From assembly GCF_032854445.1 (NCBI RefSeq), contig NC_088298.1, forward strand, positions 4,958,160 through 5,022,159: 64,000 nucleotides of DNA, in the 5' to 3' direction. Made by a program: the position numbers and the translations under genes. Shown here in pieces: positions 41,933 through 52,763 of the stretch (its first letter is position 1; each line of letters begins with the position of its first letter). The stretch comes from Liolophura sinensis. Lineage: Eukaryota > Mollusca > Polyplacophora > Chitonida > Chitonidae. The notes under the pieces were generated by a model that worked only from the letters and a program-made list of their open reading frames with translations, had not been told where the DNA came from and ran no database searches.

Positions 41933-42219
41933 GAGTGCCGAAGTCAGGTATGACAACTGTATATATATGTGAGTGCCAAAGTCAGGTATGACAACTGTAT
42001 ATATATGTGAGTGCCAAGGTCAGGTATGACAACTGTATATATATGTGAGCGCCAAAGTCAGGTATGACAACTGTATATATATATGTGAGTGCCAAAGTCA
42101 GGTATGACAACTGTATATATATGTGAGCGCCAAAGTCAGGTATGACAACTGTATATATATATATGACAGCAAGTCAGGTATGTGACGGTATATATGTGAC
42201 TGCCAAAGTCAGGTATCAC
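41832..42219. repeat. 38-40 bp minisatellite with embedded (AT)n
   Basis: GTGCCAAAGTCAGGTATGAC then AACTGTATATATATG recurs about nine times. One unit carries an expanded (AT)n of about 46 bp at 41885-41930. Confidence 0.94.
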
Positions 42220-42734
42220 AGAAAATAGTATTGTATAAGGATATATGTAAAGGACCTAAAATTTCCCTCGCAAATATTCAATTTAGAGACAAATTATGTG
42301 ATAACATATTACTTTCGAGAAACATAACGTTGGGTGGGGGTGGTGTTTGCATTCAAATATCGTCCACTCATTCACAGGTGTTCTGACTGACACCAGTCGT
42401 GTCATTATTATTAAATGCATATTAGCTTTGCAATTTATTAAGTAACTAATTTCAGAGCTCACGCTGTCTCGTTTTATGGTATTTGAGTACCTATTCGCAT
42501 ACTTTAATTCCTCAACCTTTTCTCATTTGAAAGAACAGCTTTCAATGCAATTACATGTAATGTACATCTATTAATTTGGCTTTGGGGACAAAACTACATT
42601 GGATGGATTGGCAAATTTCACACAAAGTATAATTTTATCAGTCCACACAGAAGACGACTGAATATACACCTTGCAAAATGGTTGAAGAATTACAGTAATG
42701 TCTGAATACATTATACATTATAAGCTAACATTCC

Positions 42735-42955
42735 ACTGTACACATTACCGTAAATGACCTAAAGTTTCGTCCATGACTAAGCTCCACAATGTCCTTGATT
42801 CTGAAAGCTCTAATGATCTTGGAAAGGCATTTTGAGGTTTGCTTCGAAGGTAGGACGATACCGAAGAGGGAAAAATGTAAGTTTAATCACCAAAAGTAAG
42901 ATTCTGTGTCATCTATTAGCCTTTAAAAATGCGTTTTTTTTGGGGGGGGGGGGTG
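42735..42955 (+). repeat. Unclassified dispersed repeat E
   Basis: It opens TAAATGACCTAAAGTTTCG and continues CTTGATTCTGAAAGCTCTAA and TTGGAAAGGCATTTTGAGG. Related copies lie at 7685-7865 (+), 32380-32565 (+) and 49600-49805 (-). No terminal repeats, tRNA-like boxes or coding were recognised. Confidence 0.65.
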
Positions 42956-44122
42956 CTTTCAGGTCGCTTACTCTGTGCATTACCTAGAATCAAGTCACTG
43001 TTCTGTAGCCTGGTTCATATCTATATATGTGTGACATAAATGTAACGATCAATTGTATTTTAATGCGAATGAATATTCAGTTAAAATGTTTAATTAATGC
43101 ATGCAGCCACTCATCATATACTCCAGGATTTTTTATTTTTTGGGGGAGAACCTAGAGATCCATGCATACACCTGATTCAATGCAAGCACTGTGCTGGTCA
43201 ATTTCAGGTATTCTTGATTTAAGCCATCTACATAAAAACAATCCTTCGTAATAAGCTGTCAACGTTTATACATTATTACATCTGTTTTGCAGCTAACCCA
43301 ATATAACCTGTTGCATTTCAAGGGCTGTCACATTTTTACACCAATGAATTATCCCACTATGTATTGTATATTATTTTGACAGAAGGTCAGTGTGTCTATT
43401 AAAGGTGGAAGACACCGACTGTTGTATTGAGAAGGAAAAAATGTCCATAAAATCTGGATATATCTATCTATATAAATATATATTCGGTTGTAATTAAAAC
43501 ATGCGCTTCACTTGGCTTATCCTCCATGTATATTCATGGTATATTTTGATAGGACATAGCTCGCAGTCTGGCTAGTGTACACCGGTTACAGCTTCTACAT
43601 GCACACAGAGCTGTTGTACACATACATAGAGGAGTGCAATTAAAGCTTAGCAGGCATGCATGTGACAGAGTATAACTGTAGTCTTGGTACATATATATAC
43701 ACTCTCTCACTATATAATTGACATACCGAAGCTGTCCTGGTATTTAGGCTTATATGTCTGCAATGCATGCATGTATATATAGAGAGGAGACCTGGAATTT
43801 AAACAACGACGACATTGTGAAAATGGTCAAGCTGCTAAAAGCAAAAGGCAAGAGTAATATATGTGTATGCGTGTGTATGTACGTCAGGGTGAAATATGTA
43901 CATGCGGAACGAGTCCCGGGATGTAGTTATAAGATAGATCGCCGGGTAAAAATGAGAGCCGGTAATCGGGCTGAAGCCTGCAAGACTACGTACATCCGCA
44001 TTTAACAGTGAATATAACGGAACACATGGTGGTAGGGGGTGCGGGGAGGGCTTGAAAGGAGGGGGGATACGGTGAAGTGGGGCCCTGTGTTTATACACTA
44101 CTGTATTACAACTACAACTTAC

Positions 44123-44224
44123 TTGCTGCCAGCGGTCTTCCAGCGACGGCTGCGCGGAGAAGTAGCCCGTGTCGTGAACCACTTGAAGTTCTCGAAATAT
44201 GTTTCCACTGGGCAATATATCCAT
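44123..44224 (-). CDS. Klf6/7: KLF6/7-type Kruppel-like factor, coding exon 1
   Basis: This is the first coding exon of a nuclear zinc-finger transcription factor and encodes residues 1-34. It begins [14 protein letters not shown] and ends SLEDRWQQ, which matches the conserved N-terminal motif that, to my knowledge, is specific to KLF6, KLF7 and fly luna. The ATG sits in a good Kozak context (CACCATGG). An in-frame ATG lies 13 codons upstream (44263), with a TAA 15 nt before that, but the family starts at MD-x-LP, so I chose 44224. The exon ends CAG CAA followed by the consensus donor GTAAGT (44122-44117), in phase 0, exactly where exon 2 resumes with Asn-Cys-Leu-Glu. From memory, vertebrate KLF6/7 genes are split at or near the same residue. 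The nearest alternative is another KLF, but none I know has this N-terminus. Confidence 0.93.
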
Positions 44225-44700
44225 GGTGAGATCGCCACAGTACGAATCAGGCAAAGCCGTCATTGGAAAAAATTAAACAGCTCCCAGGCGACAGAAAAAA
44301 ACAAAGGTGAAAAAGGAAGTGATGTGTATAGTAGACATGCACTGGCCGGCGAGCATGAGAGCCGTGCGGTGTAAACTGACAGAGCGGACTGTCTACGGAT
44401 CCCTCACCCCTGCCTTACGATAATATACCTGGCTTTTTCGTTCACAATCACAAAATACAATCAGAGAAAGTGACATGCAGCCTGACGTGAACTCGTCTGG
44501 CCGTCCACCAATCAAAAGCCTCGTCTTTCCCACATGGAATTCCTGCCATGTGACAGTGTCCAATAAGATGGCTTGTCTCACCGCAGGGCTCGGAGCCGTG
44601 TAGTGTTAGACCCATTTTGATTGGATGTCGGTATTACTCATGCTCCATATAAGGAAAGGGATGTCTAGTTATTTTTAGATGAGGTATATTACTGCGTGTA
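44225..44700 (-). promoter_or_regulatory. Klf6/7: Candidate promoter and 5' UTR of the KLF6/7 gene
   Basis: This is the 480 nt upstream of the start codon. It contains an exact CArG box CC(A/T)6GG at 44645-44654 (CCATATAAGG, the serum-response-factor consensus), a minus-strand CCAAT at 44620-44624, and plus-strand CCAAT motifs at 44508-44512 and 44560-44564. The last of these adjoins AAGATGGC, a YY1-like core. No convincing TATA box is present. The transcription start is not determined. Confidence 0.5.
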
Positions 44701-45138
44701 TACAATCTGAAGTCATTTCGAGTCCGTCTGTGAGTCACACGGCATGGGGCTGAACGGCGAAACGGCTAAACGCTCGCCTAGTGTATGTTATCCATAGATG
44801 TCTTCTCGTACACAGACGGTTTGGAGAGAAAAACGATTGCAGATTTCGAAATTCTCGTTCCTGGTATTTCGAAAGAACACAGAGGTGCTATATCTACTTT
44901 ATGATGTGAATCGGATTCCATTACCCCATCTAGGCCTATTTCTCAATTCAACATATGGATACGTTTGTTGACGTGTCGCCCACGTGGCCTTGTTTTGCAA
45001 GCGTTATGCAATACTACATATTCTGATGATTAGCGATCATGTCAGATCATTAGCATAATGTAAATCCACCACAATGAGGTAATGATTTTGTAAACGAACT
45101 CGGCGCATATGTACAAATGGGCTTATACTGTATATCTG

Positions 45139-45299
45139 CCGCAGGGTTTCAACCTACCATAATGCTGGCTGATGTCAAATATACCAACAAATAAATCAAA
45201 TAATAATGTATAGTCTCCCACTATAATGCTGGCCGCAGTCGTATAAATGAAATATTCTTTATTACGGCTTAAAACACCCGTGAAATAAATAACTAAAAT
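45139..45299 (+). mobile_element. Two partial SINE family A 3' ends
   Basis: Two body/core/tail pieces follow each other: CCTACCATAATGCTGGCTG, then CCCACTATAATGCTGGCCG. Each is followed by a diverged core and an AAATAA-type tail, suggesting nested or tandem insertion. Confidence 0.75.
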
Positions 45300-45596
45300 A
45301 TCGGACTGTTTACATTTGTTCATTTATTTCATATAAACATTGTGCCCGCAGTGGGTCGAGAGCTATATACATCATGGATATGTCTTACACCTGCTGATCT
45401 ACCGTTTTGCGTGTTTTTCATTTCACACTGCCGTTAGGATATGGGTGGGACCTGAGTATTTCTTATTTATTTATATATATATTTTTTTATTGGCTCCGTT
45501 TTCAACGTGTATACAACCCTATTTATGAAATATAGATGCTGGTCTACCTTCTACACTGTAACACGTTGACTTACGTGTATATAAGGTTAACTGCTC

Positions 45597-45808
45597 ACCA
45601 ATGCGGTTGCTGTGAGTTCAAGTCCAGCTCATGCTGGCTTCCTCTCTGGCCGTACGTACGTGGGAAGGTTTGCCCGTAACCTTCCAATGCTCTTGGGTTT
45701 CCCCCGGGCTCTGCCCGATTTCCTTCCACCATAATGCTGGTCGCCGTTGTATAAGTGAAATATTATTGAGTATGGCGTAAAACAGAAATTAAATAAAGAA
45801 ATAAATTT
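45597..45808 (+). mobile_element. SINE family A, 5'-truncated
   Basis: It begins at CACCAATGCGGTTGCTG inside the head and continues through the B-box region (GAGTTCAAGTCC), body, core and tail. Confidence 0.88.
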
Positions 45809-46014
45809 AAGATTAACTGTAATTTGCTTACCTGTGTAACGTTAACTGTGTTTTGTGTTTGATGAATTCTTGTGATGCTATTATATATATATATAGTATA
45901 TATATGGAGGTGTTGCAGTGTATAAGAAAATCATGTTACATGAGTATCTATTTAACTATATGATGGTTCAATAATCAATCAGTCCGTGAATTAATAAGTT
46001 CTTTTTCCTTAGTT

Positions 46015-46290
46015 GTCCATCCATCCTTCCAATCATTGAATGATTCAATCAGATGAATCAATTCATCCATTCATCCATCGATCCATCCATCCATCCATCC
46101 ATCAGTCAATCCGTTTGCCTTCCCCCCTCCAATCCTTCCATCCAATCAATCAAGTAAACAAGCAATTAACCTGTCTGCCATCTCTCCATCAATTCTTCCA
46201 TCCAATCAAAAAACCAACCATCCAATCAATCATTCAATCAGCCTAATCCATTTATTCATCAGTCAATCATTCATTCAGGTTTATCTATTT
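46015..46290. repeat. Impure (ATCC)n/(AATC)n tetranucleotide repeat
   Basis: The stretch is rich in CCATCCATCCATCC, CAATCAATCA and CATTCATTCA. The open frame over it is low-complexity (Ser/His/Pro/Ile). Confidence 0.85.
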
Positions 46291-46653
46291 ATTTATCGGT
46301 CAAATAAAGAGACAAACAAACAACAAAAAAGCCATATGCAGTAAGCCGCACATGTAGGACATGAGTCGAATTTACGATTAATATATTCAAATAGGCCAAT
46401 TTTGATTTACAGAAGATGCCTGAGATGAACTTCAACGTCTGCATGGAATTCTAGAAGAAATCTCAAAATGTTTCAGTTTAGAGATGAAAATGAAAAAAGG
46501 TGGAATGCAATTGACATTGCCAATCCGTCGGACACAGTCAAGCATATATAGATCTGTCAACGATGATTTGACAACTTACGTGCTGATCAATATCAAACGT
46601 ATTTTTTCACTGACTAATTAAACACAAAAGTGGTTATCCACATATTCCGTGAC

Positions 46654-47077
46654 CACTTCGGTGGCCTAGTGGTTAGAGCGTCCACTCTGAAGTCGAGACC
46701 AGGGATCAAACCCTGTCCGGGTCATACAAAAGACTTTAAAAATGGTACTTTGTTGCTTCCTCTCTTGGTTCTCAACACAGGTGTCGGTGCTCTCAAAACA
46801 CGACAGTGTACGAGTAGTACACAATATTGTGGGAAAACTGCACATCCATTTAATTTATCTATTAACAGTACACAAACTGTGTAATTTTTAACACAAACCA
46901 AGTCCTACAGATGCACATATCAGTGTGGATGTGCAAAGTTGTACACAGTCGTTTCTTTAAAGTGTAATGTGACTGGGTGCGGTGTTATGTCTGGTGTCTT
47001 CGGCATGATACTTTAGTGGCGGTAGCACTTTGGCGGCAAAGGACAGTATATGTACACACATCTAATGACTTCTCCTC

Positions 47078-47078
<1 letters not shown>
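46654..47078 (+). mobile_element. tRNA-derived SINE, family B (46654-46800), plus a body segment (46960-47078)
   Basis: The head reads GGTGGCCTAGTGGTTAGAGC (A box), with B box GGGATCAAACCC, then GACTTTAAAAATGGTAC. A later block (GGGTGCGGTGTTATGTCTGG to GTACACACATCTAATGAC) matches the 52.8-53.1 kb copy, so the two parts probably belong to one element interrupted by about 160 bp. An (AT)n tract follows directly. Confidence 0.75.

Positions 47079-47079
<1 letters not shown>

Positions 47080-47150
<71 letters not shown>
47080..47150. repeat. (TA)n microsatellite, ~71 bp
   Basis: An uninterrupted TA dinucleotide run directly after the family B SINE body. Confidence 0.98.
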
Positions 47151-47151
<1 letters not shown>

Positions 47152-47625
47152 CACTAGAATTCCACGCATTGTTGGCTTTTATAAAAGGCCATAAACAATG
47201 GCATTCTTTATTTAATCTCTCTTTTGCAAGGTCATTCTTTCAATTACCAATCATTTACACCAGGTAAACCCTCGCATAGGTAGTAATGAAAAAGGGGCGC
47301 TTTGTATCATATTGGACACGCAAGTATATATTGATCTGTATAAAAGGTAATTAAGACTAAGGTAATCGTTTATATGACTGTATACGTCATTGATAAGGAC
47401 AAGAATTTGAACTGAATATGTTGCTACAGGTGCTTAACGAGACAATTAGCAGTTTACGTCGGCTTTTGAATTTATTTGATGCGTGAAGGCCAGTATACTA
47501 GTATCAGAAACATCCAGCAGGTGATCCATGATGTAAACCTGCCAAGACTTATTTATATTTATATTTTTATGTTCAAGCATGTATATGTGTACACATTACA
47601 TGTAAAAGGATAACCGACATACTGT

Positions 47626-48310
47626 CTTCATTTATACACTATAGCGTTTAGCCGTAATCATTCATTCATTTATACACGATAGTGTTTAGCCATCATCAGC
47701 CATTCATTTATACACGATAGCGTTTAGTCATAATCATTCATTCATTTATACACGATAGCGTTTAGTCATAATCATTCATTGATACACGGTAGATCGGCTA
47801 TCATCATTCATTCCTGTATATACTACAGCGTTTAGGTATCATCATTCATGCATTTTTACACGACAGCGTTTAGCCGTAATCATTTTTATTCATTTATACA
47901 CTGTGGGGTATATGCCATAATCATTCATTCATTTATACACGATAACGCTTAGCCATAACCATTCATTCATGTATACACTTTAATGTTTGGCCATCATCAT
48001 TCATTCATTTATACACGATAGCGTTTAGCCATAGCCATTCATTCCTTTACACACCATAGCGTTTAGCCATAACCATTCATTCATTTATACACTATAACGT
48101 TTAGTCATAATCATTCATTCACTTATACGCTATAGCGTTTAGCCATCATCATTCATTCCTTAATACACGATAGCGTTTGGCCATAATCATTCATTCATTT
48201 ATACACTATAGCGTTTAGCCATAATCGTTCATTCATTTATACACTATAGCCTTTAGCTTTCATCATTCATTCATTTATACACTATAGCGTTTAGCCATAA
48301 CCGTTCGTTC
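47626..48310. repeat. 38-bp minisatellite, about 18 copies
   Basis: TTCATTCATTTATACAC then TATAGCGTTTAGCCATAATC recurs with moderate divergence over 685 bp. Units are contiguous, without CRISPR-like spacers. Confidence 0.95.
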
Positions 48311-49599
48311 AATGATAAACTATATGATAACACAGAAGAGAAAACAGAATTTCATAATTTAGACAAATTTGCCATATATATGTAAATTTGTTTATTGAGT
48401 AACTTTAGGTTGAATGAGACTCGATAATCTTCTCCCCGACGCAAAAAATGAGCAAAAATGGAAATAAAAATTTTACCGATATGCCGAGATCGCTGTCATC
48501 CTTACGAGACCTAATTCAATATTAAAAGCTCACACCTGATTTTTTTTCGTTTAAATGTACAACGTGACTTAGCAAAATTTAAAACTCGAGGTTTTCTCGA
48601 GTTTCGACCTCGAAATAGGTTATAGTTTCTCTTCTGTTAACGCATTGTTAAAACCAGACTTCTGATTAAGCTTATCAGTGTAACTTAAGAATTCCCGAAT
48701 ATCGCTTCATTGGAATCTCTTTGACTGTAGTTTTGTGTTCAAGGATCTGCTAGGTCGATCTTTCCGCATGCTTGGGTTATTCCAACTGACTGAGTTTCGA
48801 TTAGAATGCAACATCTAAACAACATGTCCTAGCAAATATCGGAACACAATACAAACATTGAGGACGACACTCGGCGAAAACCAACAAGTGCGGTTTTTGG
48901 TGACGGGAAAATGTGTGAAACCATGCATAAAACATAGCGCTTGACACTTCGCCGCTTGCAATGTGGAGGCTCCATGTGGGTCCCGATGGCATTATATAGA
49001 CGCCAGAAAGGGATCGATCGGGCTTTTGAATTTTTCTCCCACAGTTAAGAGAGACCACTATACAATGGGTGACAGAGATGTATTGGGCAACAGGTATGTT
49101 TTGGCAGTGACCGGAGCTTGTAAATTTTCTCTTCCCTATTCACGGTCAAGTGGTCAGTGGATAGCAAGTGGCTTAAATCTTCACGCTACCGTATGCTCGG
49201 GGCGGGGTGGGGGTGGGAGAACTGCAAGGTCCGCTGCACAAGTCTCCCCACCCCCCAGCGGCGATAAGAGTCTTCGGGGTGGCAATTAAAACGGATTCTC
49301 GACGTTTCGCTGTTTCAAAAACAAGGGCAGTCTCTGAAATTCTGACGACGGTTGGGATTCGTATCGGTGAGACGCGGCTATATCACATTTCGGATTCGGG
49401 GCGTAGAGCGAAAACTATGGAGCTTTTGTCGGCGGGCACCTCCCCCGCAGATAGCCCACGCTGGGCGGAGACAACACGGACTAGAGCGAAAACAGAAGGA
49501 TTATTCAAACCCTCTTAGTGCGGAAAAACGAGAAGAGCATTGAAGGCCAACAAAACCGCCCCCACTCTCTATAACTACTTCCCTCAAGTCTCACAAGTA

Positions 49600-49805
49600 C
49601 TATAAATGATTAAAAACTTCGCCTCACAATAACAGGAAAATGAATGTTAAAAAATATTACTTTCAAGTGCTATTTTACCGGTAAGATATCATTCTATCAT
49701 TCAAACAAAACTGATCAAAACTCCTTTCTAGAAAAGGTCAATAAAGCTTTCTGAATCAGACAAAATGAGCCCGGGAAGAAATTTTAGGTCATTTACGTGT
49801 ATGGA
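49600..49805 (-). repeat. Unclassified dispersed repeat E, inverted copy
   Basis: The minus strand reads GTAAATGACCTAAAATTTCT, then CTGATTCAGAAAGCTTTATT, matching the opening of the other copies. Confidence 0.6.
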
Positions 49806-50384
49806 TACCTCAATAAAATAATGGCTTCAGTCCGTTGTCCGAATCTGAGCCCAAATTCTGACAATTAGATTACCCTGATTTCTAGACGCCGCTATACCCC
49901 TGTGATCGGAATACATTATAACATCCGATGACTTAGACAGTAAACAAGCGCGGGCGTAGGTTGTATGTAAACTCACCACCCGCGTAATGTTGACGAATCT
50001 TCGAGGTGCTGGGAAAATGTTGAATATATCACGAGACGGCCTACATTTTTTGTCCTCCTACAGATATTTGTTGTGGATAAAACAAGCTCCTCCCCCCAAC
50101 CAACCAGCCTCCGACCTCCACCCCTACCCCCACCACGCGAAATGCGAAATCAAACAGTAAGACTAGAAAATCTGTGCGACAATTATAAACTGAGTGGCGT
50201 TGACACGGCAGTATAAATATCTATTGGAACGACAACACAGCTTCGAGAGATGTTATACGTGTGTATATACCGTGCTTTAAGCCTAAACGCAATGTCCATA
50301 CTAGACTTGGCATATAATAGCACATATACCATAGATGTTGATGGAGGTACTTTCTGTATTTAATGTACATTGGATTTCAAAATC

Positions 50385-51725
50385 AGCTAGTCACGAAGTC
50401 AACCATTCCCTCTGAGGAGCCAATCGACCAGTCATCTATAAAGTAAACTGCTGAATAAGTCAAGCAATCTATCATTTAGCTAAAAAGCCACTTGGAGAGG
50501 TTTGGTAAAGTAGAAAGTCAGCTAGTGATGGAGTCAACCAGTCTAACAATGAACTGATAGCCCTAGGAAGAGCTATTCGGCCATTTAGAAAGAAAGTCAG
50601 CTACTGAAGAAGTCGACCAGTCTACCATCGCTCTAATTAAGACCTGTTGAAGAGAAATTCGGTGATTCAGCTACAAAATCAGCTGCTGATGAAGTCAACC
50701 AGTCGATCGTTCAGCTAATAAGTCACATGGGGAGTCATTTGGTCAGGTCAGCTGGACAGTCCACTACTGATGAAGTCAACCAGTCTATGGTCCAGCTAAA
50801 AAGCCACATGGGAGAGTCATTTGGTCAGGCCAGCTGGACAGTCCACTACTGATGAAGTCAACCAGTCTATCGTCCAGCTAATAAGCCACATGGGGGAGTC
50901 ATTTGGTCAGGTCAGCTGGACAGTCTGCTATTGATGAAGTCAACCAGTCGATCGTTCAGCTAATAAGTCACATGGGGAGTCATTTGGTCAGGTCAGCTGG
51001 ACAGTCCACTACTGATGAAGTCAACCAGTCTATGGTCCAGCTAATAAGCCACATGGGAGAGTCATTTGGTCAGGTCAGCTGGACAGTCCACTACTGATGA
51101 AGTCAACCTGTCTATTGTCCAGCTAATAAGCCACACGGGGAGTCATTTGGTAAGGTTAGCTGGACAGTCTGCTATTGATGAAGTCAACCAGTCTATCGTC
51201 CAGCTAATAAGCCACATGGGGGAGTCATTTGGTCAGGTCAGCTGGACAGTCTACTACTGATGAAGTCAACCAATCTATCGTCCAGCTAATAAGCCACACG
51301 GGTAGTCATTTGGTCAGGTCAACTGGAAAGTCTGCTATTGATGAAGTCAACCAGTCGATCGTTCAGCTAATAATCCACATGGGAGAGTCATTTGATCAGG
51401 ACAGCTGGGCAGTCCACTACTGATGAAGTCAACCAGTCAATCGTCCAGCTAATAAGTCACATGGGGAAGTTATTTGGTCAGGTTAGCTAAACTGTTCGCT
51501 ACTGTTGAAGTCAACCAGTCTATATTCCAGCTAATAAGCCACAATGAGGAGGCATTTGGTCAAGCTAGCTAGAAAGTCAGCTACTGGTGAAGTGAACCAG
51601 TCTATCGTCCAGCTAATAAGTCACATGGGAGAGTCATTTGGTCAGGCCTGCTGGACAGTTCACTACTGATGAAGTCAACCAGTCTGTCATTCAACTAATT
51701 AAACCACTTGACGAGTCATTCATTA
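50385..51725. repeat. 82-bp satellite with dimeric higher-order units
   Basis: The unit includes GTCATTTGGTCAGGTCAGCT, GATGAAGTCAACCAGTC and CAGCTAATAAGCCACATGGG. Two variants (CTGCTATTGATG with CGATCGTTC, and CCACTACTGATG with CTATNGTCC) tend to alternate, giving a period of about 163 bp. The central part (50680-51660, about 12 monomers) is homogeneous and the flanks are degenerate. Confidence 0.94.
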
Positions 51726-51975
51726 GAGCTGTAATTCTGCCAACTTGCTCTGTCATTCATTTTTTTTTCAGACTTCTTTCAACGATTATCCCAAGAAACG
51801 TTCGAAATTCAAGTGTACTCGAATTATACTAGAACTTGTAACAATCCAAAGAATTGCGATGCTTTTCATAGAGATAGAGACATAACAAAAATGAAAATGG
51901 CCGAACTGCAGTGCTTCCGTTTACATAATGGATTGCGTACAAATAACGATGACGCGGCGGAGTGGGAGTGGGATG

Positions 51976-52023
51976 CTCTATATACAAAACGTCACTTCCG
52001 GTTGCCTGACGTCATAATCCAAT
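51976..52023. promoter_or_regulatory. Promoter-like ETS/CRE/CCAAT cluster
   Basis: Within 48 bp there are a TATATA stretch (about 51979-51984), ACTTCCGG (51994-52001, ETS core), the perfect CRE TGACGTCA (52007-52014) and CCAAT (52019-52023). No gene is recognised beside it. Confidence 0.4.
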
Positions 52024-52237
52024 GTCAGTGATTATTCATCTTGTCATACATATATGCCATTTTCATGAAAACAAGAACAGGCTGAAGACCTTCTTCATTG
52101 TGCACGTGTTTACGATGGTCAGATATCAAAATAGTATATTTACGTGCCATGGACCCGTATGTTTATATAGATGTTGCGTTATCTGGCGTAGAGGGTATAC
52201 ATGCTTTATGTTAAACAGATATGTACATTGTTTATAT

Positions 52238-52470
52238 ACATATATGCTTAGGGTTTAACGTCGTACTCAACAATTTTTCAGTCATATGACGACGGGGACT
52301 CATTAGCTGTGGGTAAATATATTGTGTCTTCTTGTGACAGGTCCATACCACCAAAATGCTGCTGTCACCGAAGTATCATGACAATGACACTAGACATGAC
52401 ACCCCACCCAGTTACATTATACTGACGCCGGGCCAAACAGTCATGTTTCCTTGCTCTAACCCCACAGTGC
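52238..52470 (-). mobile_element. SINE-like element, family C, inverted
   Basis: In plus orientation it opens TATGCTTAGGGTTTAACGTC with a GTACTCAACAATTTTTCAG core. That is the inverted form of the family B 3' end, but it is joined to a different body (ACACCCCACCCAGTTACATT). No tRNA-like head was found. Confidence 0.6.
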
Positions 52471-52763
52471 TGTAGACCAAGCAAGCCAGCGTATCATTTT
52501 TAGCGCGTTTGGTATGACCCAACTCGGATTTGTGTATTAAACAGATGCAGGTTATGTTTGATGTATGTCGCGCTCCAATACGAGGGTATGTGCATATTGT
52601 ATAAATATGACCAACTTAAATCATGCAGTTGTCATGCTACTGTGCATCGATGTTTATATATCGCTAGATCATGTATCTGTTTTCTGTTTTGCTTCGCAAT
52701 GTTTAGCTAGCCACCTGACCTAGTTTTATATCAGAGTCTCTAATGGACACAGGTAAGAATACC

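Larger units (their letters stand above)
11045..44122 (-). other. Klf6/7: Intron 1 of the KLF6/7 gene (33,078 nt)
   Basis: The donor is GTAAGT and the acceptor TTTTTTGTAG, in phase 0. I see no supported gene inside on either strand; the open frames here are short and fall in repeats or unstructured AT-rich sequence. The intron contains tandem arrays (15.4, 20.9, 21.2, 22.2 and 41.8 kb), SINEs (16.8, 18.3, 22.5, 24.4 and 41.6 kb), a MITE (31.9 kb), unclassified repeats (24.6, 27.2, 32.4 and 42.7 kb), G-rich tracts (13.6 and 24.2 kb) and several RFX-like palindromes listed separately. Alternative or non-coding exons cannot be excluded. Confidence 0.85.

Noticed and set aside
43754-44374. Plus-strand open frames around KLF6/7 exon 1
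   Set aside because: They overlap the conserved minus-strand N-terminal exon and its flanks, and match no family.
46977-47267. Open frame with a long Ile-Tyr repeat
   Set aside because: It is a translation of the (TA)n microsatellite; the same holds for the frames at 63369-63654.
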